Source: an uncultured Rhizobiaceae bacterium
Lineage (GTDB): Bacteria; Pseudomonadota; Alphaproteobacteria; Rhizobiales; Rhizobiaceae
NCBI GenBank assembly: GCA_958296345.1
Contig: CATQIJ010000013.1
Location: 248,001-312,000, forward strand
Reading direction: 5' to 3'
DNA: 64,000 nucleotides
Position 1 is the stretch's first letter. Every line of letters starts with the position of its first letter. The notes under the pieces were generated by a model. That model made no database searches. It was not told the DNA's origin and was given only the letters and a program-made list of their open reading frames with translations. This document shows, piece after piece, positions 28,568-37,624 of the stretch. The position numbers and the translations under genes were made by a program.

Positions 28568-30379
28568 TTATTCGAAGAACTCGCCAAGCTCGTCATCGTC
28601 TTTTTCTTGTGGTGCATCAGGCAATGCTTCTTCTTCCTCACGCACTCTAATATCGATTATTCTTGCACCGGGAAATTGTGCCATAACTGCTTCTACAGTT
28701 GGATCAGCTTTAGCATCATCCATACGTGCTTCGTTTTCAGAAGCTTCTTGCTCTGCTAACGTTGGCTCGCCCTGTTCTTTGCTAATCGAAAGCGCCCAAC
28801 GTTTTCCCGTCCACTCTTCTAGCCGTTTCCCAAGTGTTCCAAGAAAATCGCGCGGTGCGTTTTCAACAAGGTTCATATCCATACGGCCATCTATGAATGA
28901 GACAAGCCGCACATGGCGTTTGATCATGGTCTTTAAGGATAGATCACGTTTATCTTCTACAAGAAAAATTAGTTCATCGAATGTTGTGAGTGTCTTGAAA
29001 TTTGTTGGCGCTTCAATTGATGGTTCTTGGACTTGTGCGACAGGCTCTGGCTGCTTCATGGCAAGAACATTATTGCCACCTGTATTTGCACTCATAGTTG
29101 GTTGTGCAGGCGCACTGGATGATGGCGCCATGTTTGTTGATGCAGTTGCATCTGCGTGTGGAGTTGTTGACGCAGCCAGTGGCGCTGATCTCGTATCGCT
29201 ACCACTTGATTGCATTTCTTTTAACAACTCGTCTGGGGTTGGTAAGCTCGAGGCATGTGCCATACGCACGAGCACCATTTCTGCTGCAGCGATTGGCCGC
29301 TCTGAAGTGCTTACTTCGCCAAGTCCTTTTAAAAGCAATTGCCAAGCACGGCCTAGAATACGAACTGATAATTGTTCGGAAAATTCTTTACCACGTGTTT
29401 TTTCAATTTCGGTGAGTGATCCATCATTGGCTGTATCAGGTACATATTTAAGACGCGTAACAAGATGGATAAAATCAGCTAGATCCGTTAGCACTAATTC
29501 TGGTTCAGCGCCTGTATCATATTGTGATTTCAACTCACCAAGTGCAGAGGCGATATCACCCTTCATTATATATTCGAAGAGATCAACGATACGAGCGCGA
29601 TCTGACAGACCTAACATATCACGCATTGTCTCTGCGGTGATACCATTTCCACCATCACTCGCACCATGGGCAATTGCTTGATCAAGCATGGAAAGTGCAT
29701 CGCGAACGGAGCCATCCGCTGCACGAGCTACCATCGAAAGGGCGTCCGTTTCTGCTTTTACGGCTTCCATCTCGCAAATTTTTGCTAGATGATCAGTCAT
29801 CGTCCCCGCTTCAATACGGCGAAGATCAAAGCGCTGACAGCGAGAGAGAACTGTCACGGGCACTTTTCGAATTTCAGTCGTGGCAAAGATAAACTTCACA
29901 TGCTCAGGTGGTTCTTCCAACGTTTTCAAGAGACCATTAAAGGCGCTTTTTGAGAGCATGTGCACTTCGTCAATAATGTAGACCTTATAGCGTGCTGATG
30001 CAGGGCGATATTGTGCTGACTCGATTAGATCGCGCATATCATCAATGCCGGTGTTGGACGCGGCATCCATCTCGATAATGTCCATATGCCGACCTTCGAT
30101 GATAGCGCGGCAATGCTCACCTTCTTGTGCAAGATCTATTGTTGGCTGGTCGACACTCTCATTTTTGTAGTTAAGCGCACGAGCAAGAATGCGCGCTGTT
30201 GTGGTTTTGCCAACGCCGCGCACTCCCGTCAGCATATAGGCTTGGGCAATGCGGCCCGTCTTAAACGCATTAGATAGCGTTTGAACCATAGGCTCTTGCC
30301 CGATCAGATCATCAAAGTTCTGCGGACGGTATTTACGCGCAAGAACGCTGTATGGTTTGGCTGCTGTATCTTCACTCAT
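28568..30379 (-). CDS. dnaX: DNA polymerase III subunit gamma/tau
   Basis: The clamp-loader ATPase of the replisome. The product from ATG 30379 is 603 residues. AAA+ motifs are GVRGVGKTTTARI (Walker A), IIDEVHMLSKSAFNGLLKTLEEPPEHV (Walker B and lid) and a Ser-Arg-Cys sensor. The zinc module is reduced: only one cysteine (EHCRAI) remains where E. coli has four, as in other Rhizobiales DnaX proteins. A Pro/Ala/Ser-rich linker (about 395-465) leads to the tau C-terminal domain and an acidic tail. The frame extends 45 codons upstream of this ATG, but MSEDTAAKPYSVLARKYRP is the expected start. The SRP RNA gene lies upstream. Confidence 0.96.
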   Translation of the reverse strand: MSEDTAAKPYSVLARKYRPQNFDDLIGQEPMVQTLSNAFKTGRIAQAYMLTGVRGVGKTTTARILARALNYKNESVDQPTIDLAQEGEHCRAIIEGRHMDIIEMDAASNTGIDDMRDLIESAQYRPASARYKVYIIDEVHMLSKSAFNGLLKTLEEPPEHVKFIFATTEIRKVPVTVLSRCQRFDLRRIEAGTMTDHLAKICEMEAVKAETDALSMVARAADGSVRDALSMLDQAIAHGASDGGNGITAETMRDMLGLSDRARIVDLFEYIMKGDIASALGELKSQYDTGAEPELVLTDLADFIHLVTRLKYVPDTANDGSLTEIEKTRGKEFSEQLSVRILGRAWQLLLKGLGEVSTSERPIAAAEMVLVRMAHASSLPTPDELLKEMQSSGSDTRSAPLAASTTPHADATASTNMAPSSSAPAQPTMSANTGGNNVLAMKQPEPVAQVQEPSIEAPTNFKTLTTFDELIFLVEDKRDLSLKTMIKRHVRLVSFIDGRMDMNLVENAPRDFLGTLGKRLEEWTGKRWALSISKEQGEPTLAEQEASENEARMDDAKADPTVEAVMAQFPGARIIDIRVREEEEALPDAPQEKDDDELGEFFE

Positions 30380-30566
30380 GATAAATCTTATAGCGCGAAG
30401 TTGGACGGGAGACATAGAGGGAATTGGATTATGCAGAAGTTTTATTTTGAGGGGTATAATTGGCTTTTGATAATTATAACTACGTGTTTTACATTTTGGA
30501 TTAAAAGAATGCACCAGATTCGTGCATTTTTTATTGCTTATTTATGAAGTGTAAAAACGTCATAAG

Positions 30567-30665
30567 TGGAAGACCGGATAAGATGACCCGAGAAAATCTT
30601 GACTGAGCTGCTTCCTTCCGGACCTGACCCATTGGCTAAGGCACTCGTCCATCACCGATCTTCCG
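30567..30665 (-). ncRNA. ffs: Signal recognition particle RNA (4.5S)
   Basis: The minus strand reads the SRP RNA hallmark GGTCAGGTCCGGAAGGAAGC with the GGAA tetraloop and its asymmetric loops. The ends GGAAGATCGG and CCGGTCTTCC pair to close a hairpin of about 99 nucleotides, the small bacterial form without an Alu domain. A T-run follows downstream. It lies upstream of dnaX on the same strand, as in other Hyphomicrobiales. Confidence 0.95.
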
Positions 30666-30827
30666 AGGTTTATATCGTATTTTTGAGAAGATAATGCAAG
30701 AGCCTAGTTGAGCTCTATAACAGAACGCAAAAACACCTTACTACCACCTGTCATATTTGTGATTGGCAAGATGTTGAAACATTGCATAAACTTTCAATAG
30801 AGAACGCGTTATAAAATGAGGAACTAA

Positions 30828-31073
30828 ATGCAGATAAAAACAGTGGTACTCCTCATTTTATCAAGCATTTTTAATGCTGCCCTTAGTGGATTTTCATTTA
30901 TAGCCGCGTTTTTAACTTCAAGCCCCACATCCAATGACATTGCGTATGTTATTATTTTTTATGTGTCGAATTTGATAGCGATCGTTGCCTTTTTCAGCAT
31001 ATTCACACCTTGGATACTTGCCTATAAAAGACGCACCAAATCTGCAATCATTACGTCGCTCTGCCGCTTATAA
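30828..31073 (+). CDS. Small hypothetical membrane protein, possibly frameshifted near its end
   Basis: An 81-residue protein with three hydrophobic stretches (about 4-30, 35-55 and 50-65) and a basic turn (YKRRTKS). I know no family. After the stop at 31071-31073, a different frame continues with another hydrophobic stretch (LPLIIILIVGILFSPFLYGW) ending at TGA 31133-31135. Adding one base after 31058 would join them into a four-helix protein of about 102 residues. So either the gene is short or its last helix was lost to a frameshift. Confidence 0.45.
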   Translation: MQIKTVVLLILSSIFNAALSGFSFIAAFLTSSPTSNDIAYVIIFYVSNLIAIVAFFSIFTPWILAYKRRTKSAIITSLCRL

Positions 31074-31203
31074 TTATCTTAATAGTTGGAATTCTTTTTT
31101 CCCCGTTTTTATATGGCTGGTTTTTGGTTAGTTGAATCTTGCACTAACCATTTAATTCAATTTTAAAGGACAGCTTTGTGCCATGTCTGGACATTGAGTA
31201 TGT

Positions 31204-31881
31204 CTAGTTTTGGCTACCACGAATGAGATCAGCAATCTCTTTGTAGCCACGACCTTCTGCATGAGCGAGTGGTGTTACGCCATCCCTGTCACCGATAGGG
31301 ATGTCAGCTCCTGCATCTACAAGAGCCTTCACGATTGCAACGTGATTTGGACCGCCATCACCAAGTACTACTGCTTCAATCAGAGCAGTCCAATTCAGGT
31401 TGTTTATATGGTCTAGTGGCGCTCCTGCTTTTATGAGACGGCGCACGACCTCTGCATGACCAAGGTGTGCAGCAGCAATTAATGCAGTGCCATCATAAAC
31501 ACTTGTTACAAGATCAGCGCGATTACCATGCTTTAGAGCGACAGACATAAGTTCAGGATCGTTCGCAACAGCAGCAATCGTGACCACATCATAAACACCA
31601 TCTTCCAGTGCATTCATGTTCGCACCAGCTTTTGCTAACGCTATAAGTGCTTCGTCATTAGAAGCGAATGCAGCTACATGGATCGGTGTTCTTTGTGAAC
31701 CATCACGCGCTTCAAGGTCAGCACTATTACTTATAAGTTTAGCAATTGTCGCTAAGTCGTTTTCATTAGCAGCTTTATGTAAGCCTGTATATTTTTCTAT
31801 TTGTGAGAGTGAAGGTGCGGTCTGGGCATATGCTACCGAGGTTAAAAACAAAAAAACCATCATCATGAAATTGCGTAGCAT
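31204..31881 (-). CDS. Exported ankyrin-repeat protein
   Basis: A 225-residue protein with a signal peptide (MLRNFMMMVFLFLTSVAYAQ, cleavage after AYA). About five ankyrin repeats follow, with recognisable AGANMNALEDGV, RRLIKAGAPLDHINNLNWTAL and VDAGADIPIGDRDGVTPLAHA turns. Periplasmic ankyrin proteins such as AnkB of Pseudomonas support catalase under peroxide stress, so an oxidative-stress role is possible, though no catalase gene is here. It lies 58 bases downstream of the HbpS-like gene on the same strand and may be in one transcript with the two-component genes. Confidence 0.85.
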   Translation of the reverse strand: MLRNFMMMVFLFLTSVAYAQTAPSLSQIEKYTGLHKAANENDLATIAKLISNSADLEARDGSQRTPIHVAAFASNDEALIALAKAGANMNALEDGVYDVVTIAAVANDPELMSVALKHGNRADLVTSVYDGTALIAAAHLGHAEVVRRLIKAGAPLDHINNLNWTALIEAVVLGDGGPNHVAIVKALVDAGADIPIGDRDGVTPLAHAEGRGYKEIADLIRGSQN

Positions 31882-31939
31882 TTTATACTTCCTATAAAGA
31901 CACGACCCATCCCAAGCTCAAGGATGGGTCAATTCAAAA

Positions 31940-32422
31940 TTATTCAGCAACAATTGCATCTAGACCAGCACGACCACATTCTGCATCAATTATGCCAGAA
32001 GGTGCACCACCAACACCGATACCACCAACAAGCTTGCCACCAAATTTAATTGGTAGACCACCAGCTTGGATAACAAGGCGAGAATCGATATCGCGTAAAC
32101 CGCCATTTTCTGGTTTTGCACCTATGAAACCTGCAAGACCTGCCGTATCGCGACCCATGCTAGCAGATGTAAAAGCTTTGCCCGTGCTGCTACCTACTGA
32201 GTGTGGCCCAGCATTATCGGCACGAAGAAGTACTTTTGTTTCACCGCTACGAGCAACAATTGCAACGCTTACATTGTGACCTTTGGCAGAACAGGCCTCG
32301 ATAGCCTTTTGTGCAGCAGTAGTTGCCATGTCTAGTGGTAAATATGGCGCAGTTGGCAGGTCTTTTGCCAAAGCAGAAGTTGATATTAAAGTTAGCGCAA
32401 TAATAGTAAGGGAACGTTTCAT
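31940..32422 (-). CDS. Exported GlcG/HbpS-family haem-binding protein
   Basis: A 160-residue GlcG/HbpS (DUF336) protein. The start at ATG 32422 gives a clear signal peptide, MKRSLTIIALTLISTSALA. The mature part has the family core: GHNVSVAIVARSGETKVLLRAD, GKAFTSASMGRD and the Gly-rich end LVGGIGVGGAPSGIIDAECGRAGL. HbpS of Streptomyces binds haem, is exported and modulates the SenS kinase. Here the gene lies directly downstream of a kinase-regulator pair on the same strand, which suggests a comparable accessory-sensor role (inference). The longer frame to 32449 would spoil the signal peptide. Confidence 0.85.
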   Translation of the reverse strand: MKRSLTIIALTLISTSALAKDLPTAPYLPLDMATTAAQKAIEACSAKGHNVSVAIVARSGETKVLLRADNAGPHSVGSSTGKAFTSASMGRDTAGLAGFIGAKPENGGLRDIDSRLVIQAGGLPIKFGGKLVGGIGVGGAPSGIIDAECGRAGLDAIVAE

Positions 32423-32510
32423 GGGTATCTCCAAATTTAATTTACCCACATAATCTGCGCTTTATCGACTAATCTTGATATTCGTAGGGCTAGTAACTTT
32501 ATGCATATAT

Positions 32511-33119
32511 CTACGTATTGGTGTTTGCTTCTTGCCAAAACCGTGCTTGTTCAGCTACTGACGTGGTTCCAAGCTTATTTCCAATAGACGAGCGATGTTT
32601 TTCCACTGTACGCGGAGAAAGTAACAATATCTCGGCAATCTGCTGACTCGTAATACCACGCGCGACCATTTCTAAAACTTCAATCTCACGTTTTGATAGC
32701 TTTTCCAAAAGCTCTATTACTTCGAATTTTTCAGCTTTTTGTCTGGTCTCTTCATCCAATTTTATCAAACATTTTTGTATAGCATCAATAAGGTCTTGCT
32801 CATCTATTGGCTTACTTAAAAAATCAACCGCACCATTTCTAAATGCACGGCGACACGCTTCAATATCTCCGTGACCGCTAATAACGATTGTTGGCCAATT
32901 CAGATTCATAGCTTGTAATTTTTCTTGAACCTTCAATCCCGTTATGACTGGCATACGTATATCGAGAATTAAGCAACCTATTGGCAATTTGCCCAGATTT
33001 GTTAGAAAATCTTCTGGTGTAGCAAATGTACATACTTGGATGCCAACCGTTTCAAGTAACAAAGCAAGCGCAGAACGCACGGCCTCATCATCATCAACCA
33101 AATAAACTGGATACCTCAT
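32511..33119 (-). CDS. Response regulator, FixJ/LuxR type
   Basis: A 202-residue regulator. The receiver domain (1-120) has the acidic pair in YLVDDDEAV, the phospho-acceptor Asp in GCLILDIRMP (about D54), the conserved Ser and the SKPID lysine. The LuxR-type helix-turn-helix follows (about 138-200: LSKREIEVLEMVARGITSQQIAEIL, then LSPRTVEKHRSSI). This is the FixJ architecture. Its ATG overlaps the kinase stop by four bases, so they are a cognate pair. Confidence 0.93.
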   Translation of the reverse strand: MRYPVYLVDDDEAVRSALALLLETVGIQVCTFATPEDFLTNLGKLPIGCLILDIRMPVITGLKVQEKLQAMNLNWPTIVISGHGDIEACRRAFRNGAVDFLSKPIDEQDLIDAIQKCLIKLDEETRQKAEKFEVIELLEKLSKREIEVLEMVARGITSQQIAEILLLSPRTVEKHRSSIGNKLGTTSVAEQARFWQEANTNT

Positions 33120-34665
33120 TGAGCAGCCTCTTTAATAGAATAGGATACGGTTGGGAATTTTGTGCTGAAAACCGTATACCCTTTACGTTCATCAAAAGAA
33201 ATTTCGCCGCCCATATTATCCACTAAACGCTGACAAAGTGCCAAACCTAATCCTGTTCCCTCCAGTTTATTGGTTATAAATGGTTCAAATAGTCTGTCTC
33301 TGATATTGTCTGGTATACCAACACCATTGTCTTCAACATTCAGGAATACCCATTCATCTTGTCTTGAAATAGTCACTTCAACTTTAGGGTGCTCTGCGCC
33401 TTCCACTACATCAAGAGCATTGCGTATACGATTGAATACAACTTGTTCTAACTCGACAGAATCAGCCCGAATGAGCGCTTCTTCTGCTTCGTTAAAATTG
33501 AACACTAGTTTGGTAAGTTGCTTTTCTGCTTCTGGCTTAAGAAGTGCTTGAACAACTTTTGCAGCATCAGCCAAAGAACTTTGCGTTACTTCGCCCTGTG
33601 TTGGCTTTGTCCATCGTCGCATTCGTTCTAAGATTGCTGATGCGCGTTTTGCTTGTGTTATAGTACTCTCTAATACTGGAATTAGCGAACTTGCATCACC
33701 CCGATTTGCAAGATGTTTGCCAGCTTGAGACTGACTTAGAATAGCAGTTAATGGTTGAGTTAATTCATGAGCAAGCCCGCTTGCCATTTCACCAAGTGCA
33801 TTAACACGAAATGCATGAGCAAGCCGTGTTTCTTGTGCACTTAAGAAAGCTTTGTTCTCCGCTTTTCGTCTGCGCAAGATTTGCCGTAAAGTTGCTAGTA
33901 AAATAACATAGCAAAGCGTGACAAATAACAAAGTGATAATTATCTTTTGCCATGGAAGGACGCCTGCTCCTGCGGGTAATGACCATATTTGAAGCGTCAG
34001 AGGTTGAGACACGCTACCAAGTTTACTTGAAAATTTAGGGGCATTATTTTGTAAACTGCCAGCAATAATATTCCCGTCTGGCAGATTCAGGCTATATTGA
34101 ATATAAGAACCCCAAAATGCGGAATCTGTTTTAAGCAATTCAGTTCCGTCAATTGTCAACGCTAATGCATATTTAGCTGTATCAGAATTTGGACTACGCT
34201 TTATCAAAAGATAATTTTTTTATTGGCGGGATTTGCGCGTAGTTGCAAAGAGCCTTCTGATTTTCTCGCCGCATCTACCATAACTTTGGCAACATCACTG
34301 GTAGTTTGATCGTTCGTACTAACAACAACGTTTTGATCTGATATTCTAACTAGGTCAATAGCAATGATACGTGGGTAAAACCGCAAGATTGTTTCAGCCA
34401 CTCCAAGAAATAAATCTCTCCTAATTTCTGGGTCGGCGGTCGCTATCGCTGACAATGATGTTAAGTGTGCATCATGTTGATCAGCACGTTGCGACGCTAG
34501 TCTTATCATCGTCGCACTTTCGTTTGATAGTTTTGTATCAAGACTTCGTTGCTCGTTTATATTCACCAGAAGGCTTGAAATGACAATTAGCACCAACCAC
34601 CCAAAAAGAGCGAGATAACCTCTGGAAATTTGAAATACTACTTTGTGCCAAGGTTTATTTTTCAT
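33116..34665 (-). pseudogene. Sensor histidine kinase, frameshifted in a homopolymer
   Basis: A membrane histidine kinase in two frames. The N-terminal part (34204-34665) has a membrane helix (about 14-34) and the start of a periplasmic sensor domain. The second part (33116-34207) finishes the sensor and contains a second helix (IIITLLFVTLCYVILLATL), the H-box (GLAHELTQPLTAILSQSQAG) and an intact ATPase domain (DNGVGIP and GTGLGLALCQRLVDN). Adding one base to the T7 run at 34215-34221 joins the frames as ANKKNYLLIKRS. The repaired length is about 516 residues, a DctB/FixL-like layout. It overlaps the response regulator by four bases. Confidence 0.88.
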
Positions 34666-34890
34666 TCAAACGCTTTGTTTTTGATGTATATAATCTGTAT
34701 TCCGATAACATAATTTTGAAACTAATTGTAATTCCAATTTCAATCAGCAACGTTGTTAGGCAGTTCCAGTTAAAGCAGAAATTTCGTTCGTTTATAAATC
34801 ATACTTTTTGAACAAGTTATACGACAGTTTTTGCTCAAAAACCGCAGTTAGGGCCAATGCCAGCTATGGATCACGAGCAGTCATTCGCAC

Positions 34891-35745
34891 TCACAAAATT
34901 CGCCTAACCCCAGTAGGCTTTTCATATAAATAAGCTATCCGCTCTATCGCTGGCAGTAATGGCTCCGAGGTTACGTCCATGCTGTTGCCATTGGCATGAA
35001 GCAACAGTCCATCGCCTTGTGCTATCCCCACGTGCCCACGCCAGAAGATTAAATCTCCACGTTTTATATTTTCAAAACTTTCTCCAGCATCAATTTCTGT
35101 GCCTATGGTTGCTGCTTGCATGTCTGAGTCTCTTAATACATTTTGCCCACACATGAACATCGCTAGTTTTACTAAGCCTGAGCAGTCAATTCCGAAGGCT
35201 GTTGTGCCTGCCCATAGATATGGGGTTCGCATTAAGGTTTCCGCAACGAACACATAATCCGTATCATGTTCGCCAATTGGGCGAATGTGACTTGCAATGA
35301 CTGCCTCACCTGTTTCTAAAATTTTGTATTCTGTCCCACGCTTTGTCTCTTCACCTATGATCACCAAACCCGTTCCCATAGAACGCATTCCTTTGTGGGG
35401 AAGTTTTAAATCAGGCTCTGGGTATAAAAATGTTCTCGGCACGCTGACTAAATGCGTTACAGGTTTATAATCATGTTGAAGCGTTATGGATTCCAGCCAA
35501 CCAACGTATTGATCACGCTGTGCCTGCACCAATGACCAGCCTTTAATTTCTGAATGAACCAGTACATCCTCACCGAACATAAGTTGCGTATCAATTGGGC
35601 AGGTTCTTTCTGGCTTTGCTCGAAGTTCAGTAAAGGCGACTTTAATGCGGGCGGGCTTTCCTTTTGAGTTAAGTAGTTTGCCATTATCATCCAACACATT
35701 GAGGCGACGGTCTAGCGGATTTAAAGTTGGTAGCAATGAAGTCAT
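34891..35745 (-). CDS. NlpC/P60-family cell-wall peptidase with SH3 domains
   Basis: A 284-residue protein with two bacterial SH3-like segments (about 30-90 and 100-160) and a C-terminal NlpC/P60 domain (165-280). The catalytic Cys lies in FGIDCSGLVKLAM, the His in WRGHVGIAQGDG and the third polar residue in LLHANGNSM. Members cut gamma-D-Glu-diaminopimelate bonds in peptidoglycan peptides. No signal peptide is visible, so it may act on recycled muropeptides in the cytoplasm; the neighbouring aminopeptidase fits. Its start overlaps the MarR gene by four bases. Confidence 0.9.
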   Translation of the reverse strand: MTSLLPTLNPLDRRLNVLDDNGKLLNSKGKPARIKVAFTELRAKPERTCPIDTQLMFGEDVLVHSEIKGWSLVQAQRDQYVGWLESITLQHDYKPVTHLVSVPRTFLYPEPDLKLPHKGMRSMGTGLVIIGEETKRGTEYKILETGEAVIASHIRPIGEHDTDYVFVAETLMRTPYLWAGTTAFGIDCSGLVKLAMFMCGQNVLRDSDMQAATIGTEIDAGESFENIKRGDLIFWRGHVGIAQGDGLLLHANGNSMDVTSEPLLPAIERIAYLYEKPTGVRRIL

Positions 35746-36092
35746 GAAATATTTTCCGCTTTTTGAGCAATTAGGTCTGCTAGTTTTTCTAAGTATAAAG
35801 CACCTTCAACGGTACGGCTGATAATCACATTACGCTTGTCGTTTTCATCGCGGCGGCGACTTAAAAGTTTCATTCGCCCCATCGTATCAAGCGCTCTAGT
35901 TATCACAGGTTTTGTAACATCTAAATGCGCTGCCAGCCCACGAACTGTATGAGGCGGTGTCTCTAAATAGATGATTAGAAGAATTGCCATTTGGCGCTGG
36001 GTTAAATCTTTATCTCCATCTTGCACAAGCGATACTCCAACTTGATGCCAGAGTTTTAATGCTTGTCCAGAATTAATATTAAGATTTGCCAT
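35742..36092 (-). CDS. MarR-family transcriptional regulator
   Basis: A 116-residue winged-helix protein. The recognition region reads TVRGLAAHLDVTKPVITRALDTMGRMKLLSRR with the wing RDENDKRNVI. It is shorter than most MarR proteins, with a short C-terminal helix. It lies between the aminopeptidase and NlpC/P60 genes on the same strand and overlaps the latter by four bases, so it may regulate this small peptide-processing set. Confidence 0.85.
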   Translation of the reverse strand: MANLNINSGQALKLWHQVGVSLVQDGDKDLTQRQMAILLIIYLETPPHTVRGLAAHLDVTKPVITRALDTMGRMKLLSRRRDENDKRNVIISRTVEGALYLEKLADLIAQKAENIS

Positions 36093-36147
36093 GCGAATGA
36101 GTTTAACTTCATTTCGTTAACGAAATCAAATTTTAATGCTATGAAAT

Positions 36148-37497
36148 TTACTTCCAATATTTATTCTTAATAACTTCAAAGAGCGTACGAATGCCTTGCG
36201 CTTCGCCGCCAACGGGCATCCATGGTTTTGCCGTAGGCGTCCAACCATAGATATCAAAATGAGCCCATGACTTTGCGTGTTCTACAAACCTGGATAAGAA
36301 AAGTCCTGCCGTAATTGACCCAGCAAACCCGCCCGTTGAAATATGATTTACGTCCGCAATCTTAGATGACAGCATTTTTTGGTATGGATCCCAAAGCGGC
36401 ATTCTCCATAGCGGATCATTAATATCCATTGAGGTATGTGAGATGGCATCCGCTAGCTCATCATCATCTGTATAAAAGGGTGGCAAGTCTGGACCAAGAG
36501 CAACACGTGCCGCTCCTGTGAGCGTTGCCATATCAATCATTAAATCTGGTTTTTCTTCGTCACCAAGCGCTAGCGCATCTCCCAATATCAAACGCCCTTC
36601 CGCATCTGTGTTGCCGATCTCTACGCTCAGCCCTTTGCGGCTTGGTAGAATGTCGCCTGGCCTAAATGCATTTGCTGATATTGCGTTTTCTACCGCAGGC
36701 ACAAGCAAGCGTAGCCGTACTGGTAATTTTGCGTCCATTATCATCTGAGCTAACGCAATTGTATTTGCTGCTCCGCCCATGTCTTTTTTCATTAACGCCA
36801 TTGAATTACCTGGTTTGATGTTTAATCCACCGCTATCAAAAATAACGCCCTTACCAACCAGCGTTACTTTTGGATGTTTTGCGTTGCCCCATTTAAGATC
36901 AATCAAACGTGGCGCATCTACACTTGCGCGCCCTACAGCATGTATCATCGGGAAATTTTTCTTTAAAAGCGCATCGCCTTTTATGACGGAGACTTGTGCT
37001 TTGAATTTTCGACCAATTGTGCGAATGCATTTTTCAAGTTGATCCGGCCCCATATCATTGGCTGGCGTATTAATGAGATCACGCGCCAAAAAACTTGCCT
37101 CAGCTTCACGCACTAAATCTTCAGCATCAACACCTTTAGGTAAGACAAGTTTCGCACCCTGATCTTTCTTGTTATTATACTGCGTAAAGCGATAGGCTCC
37201 CAACATCCAACCTAAGCTTGTTAGATGCGGGTCATCCAACTCACCTTCTATGTGGTAATTTCCTGCCGGTAGGCTTGAAGCTAACTTACCCGCATCCATT
37301 GGCTGTTCACTTTTACCAAAGAGAACACTGGTCAAAGCCCCTTTTGAATCCGAGCAAAGTAGAATCTGGCCTGACTGTCCTTGAAAGCCATTTGCCTTCG
37401 CCCATGCCTTTTGTTCAGCAGAAAGGTTTTTTGTATCGCCCACCATTTGAATTGGAACTGACTTCGACTTAGGGGACGCTATTGGCAAATCTTGCAT
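36148..37497 (-). CDS. Leucyl aminopeptidase-family (M17) metallopeptidase
   Basis: A 449-residue cytosolic aminopeptidase of family M17. The two-metal centre motifs are clear: VGKGVIFDSGGLNIKPG (metal Lys/Asp), MKKDMGGAANTIAL and the signature NTDAEGRLILGDAL. The C-terminal part ends ITAGLFLSRFV and WTPTAKPWMPVGGEAQGIRTL, typical of the alphaproteobacterial branch. It hydrolyses N-terminal residues of peptides, perhaps cell-wall or dietary ones. I use ATG 37497, four codons after an in-frame TTG. The MarR and NlpC/P60 genes follow it. Confidence 0.92.
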   Translation of the reverse strand: MQDLPIASPKSKSVPIQMVGDTKNLSAEQKAWAKANGFQGQSGQILLCSDSKGALTSVLFGKSEQPMDAGKLASSLPAGNYHIEGELDDPHLTSLGWMLGAYRFTQYNNKKDQGAKLVLPKGVDAEDLVREAEASFLARDLINTPANDMGPDQLEKCIRTIGRKFKAQVSVIKGDALLKKNFPMIHAVGRASVDAPRLIDLKWGNAKHPKVTLVGKGVIFDSGGLNIKPGNSMALMKKDMGGAANTIALAQMIMDAKLPVRLRLLVPAVENAISANAFRPGDILPSRKGLSVEIGNTDAEGRLILGDALALGDEEKPDLMIDMATLTGAARVALGPDLPPFYTDDDELADAISHTSMDINDPLWRMPLWDPYQKMLSSKIADVNHISTGGFAGSITAGLFLSRFVEHAKSWAHFDIYGWTPTAKPWMPVGGEAQGIRTLFEVIKNKYWK

Positions 37498-37624
37498 ATT
37501 CTTTTCCAATTTTAGAGTGCTTCACAATTGAGAAATTAACGAAGCATTAGGGTTAACAGATTACTTATAAAAGAATCAGTTTTTCTTAATATGACCCTTG
37601 TGGGTTGAAAGCGACAGAGCAATC

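Noticed and set aside
28779..29681. 300-codon plus-strand frame inside dnaX
   Set aside because: It is antisense to the dnaX linker and tau region. Serine-rich low-complexity translation is typical of a shadow frame.
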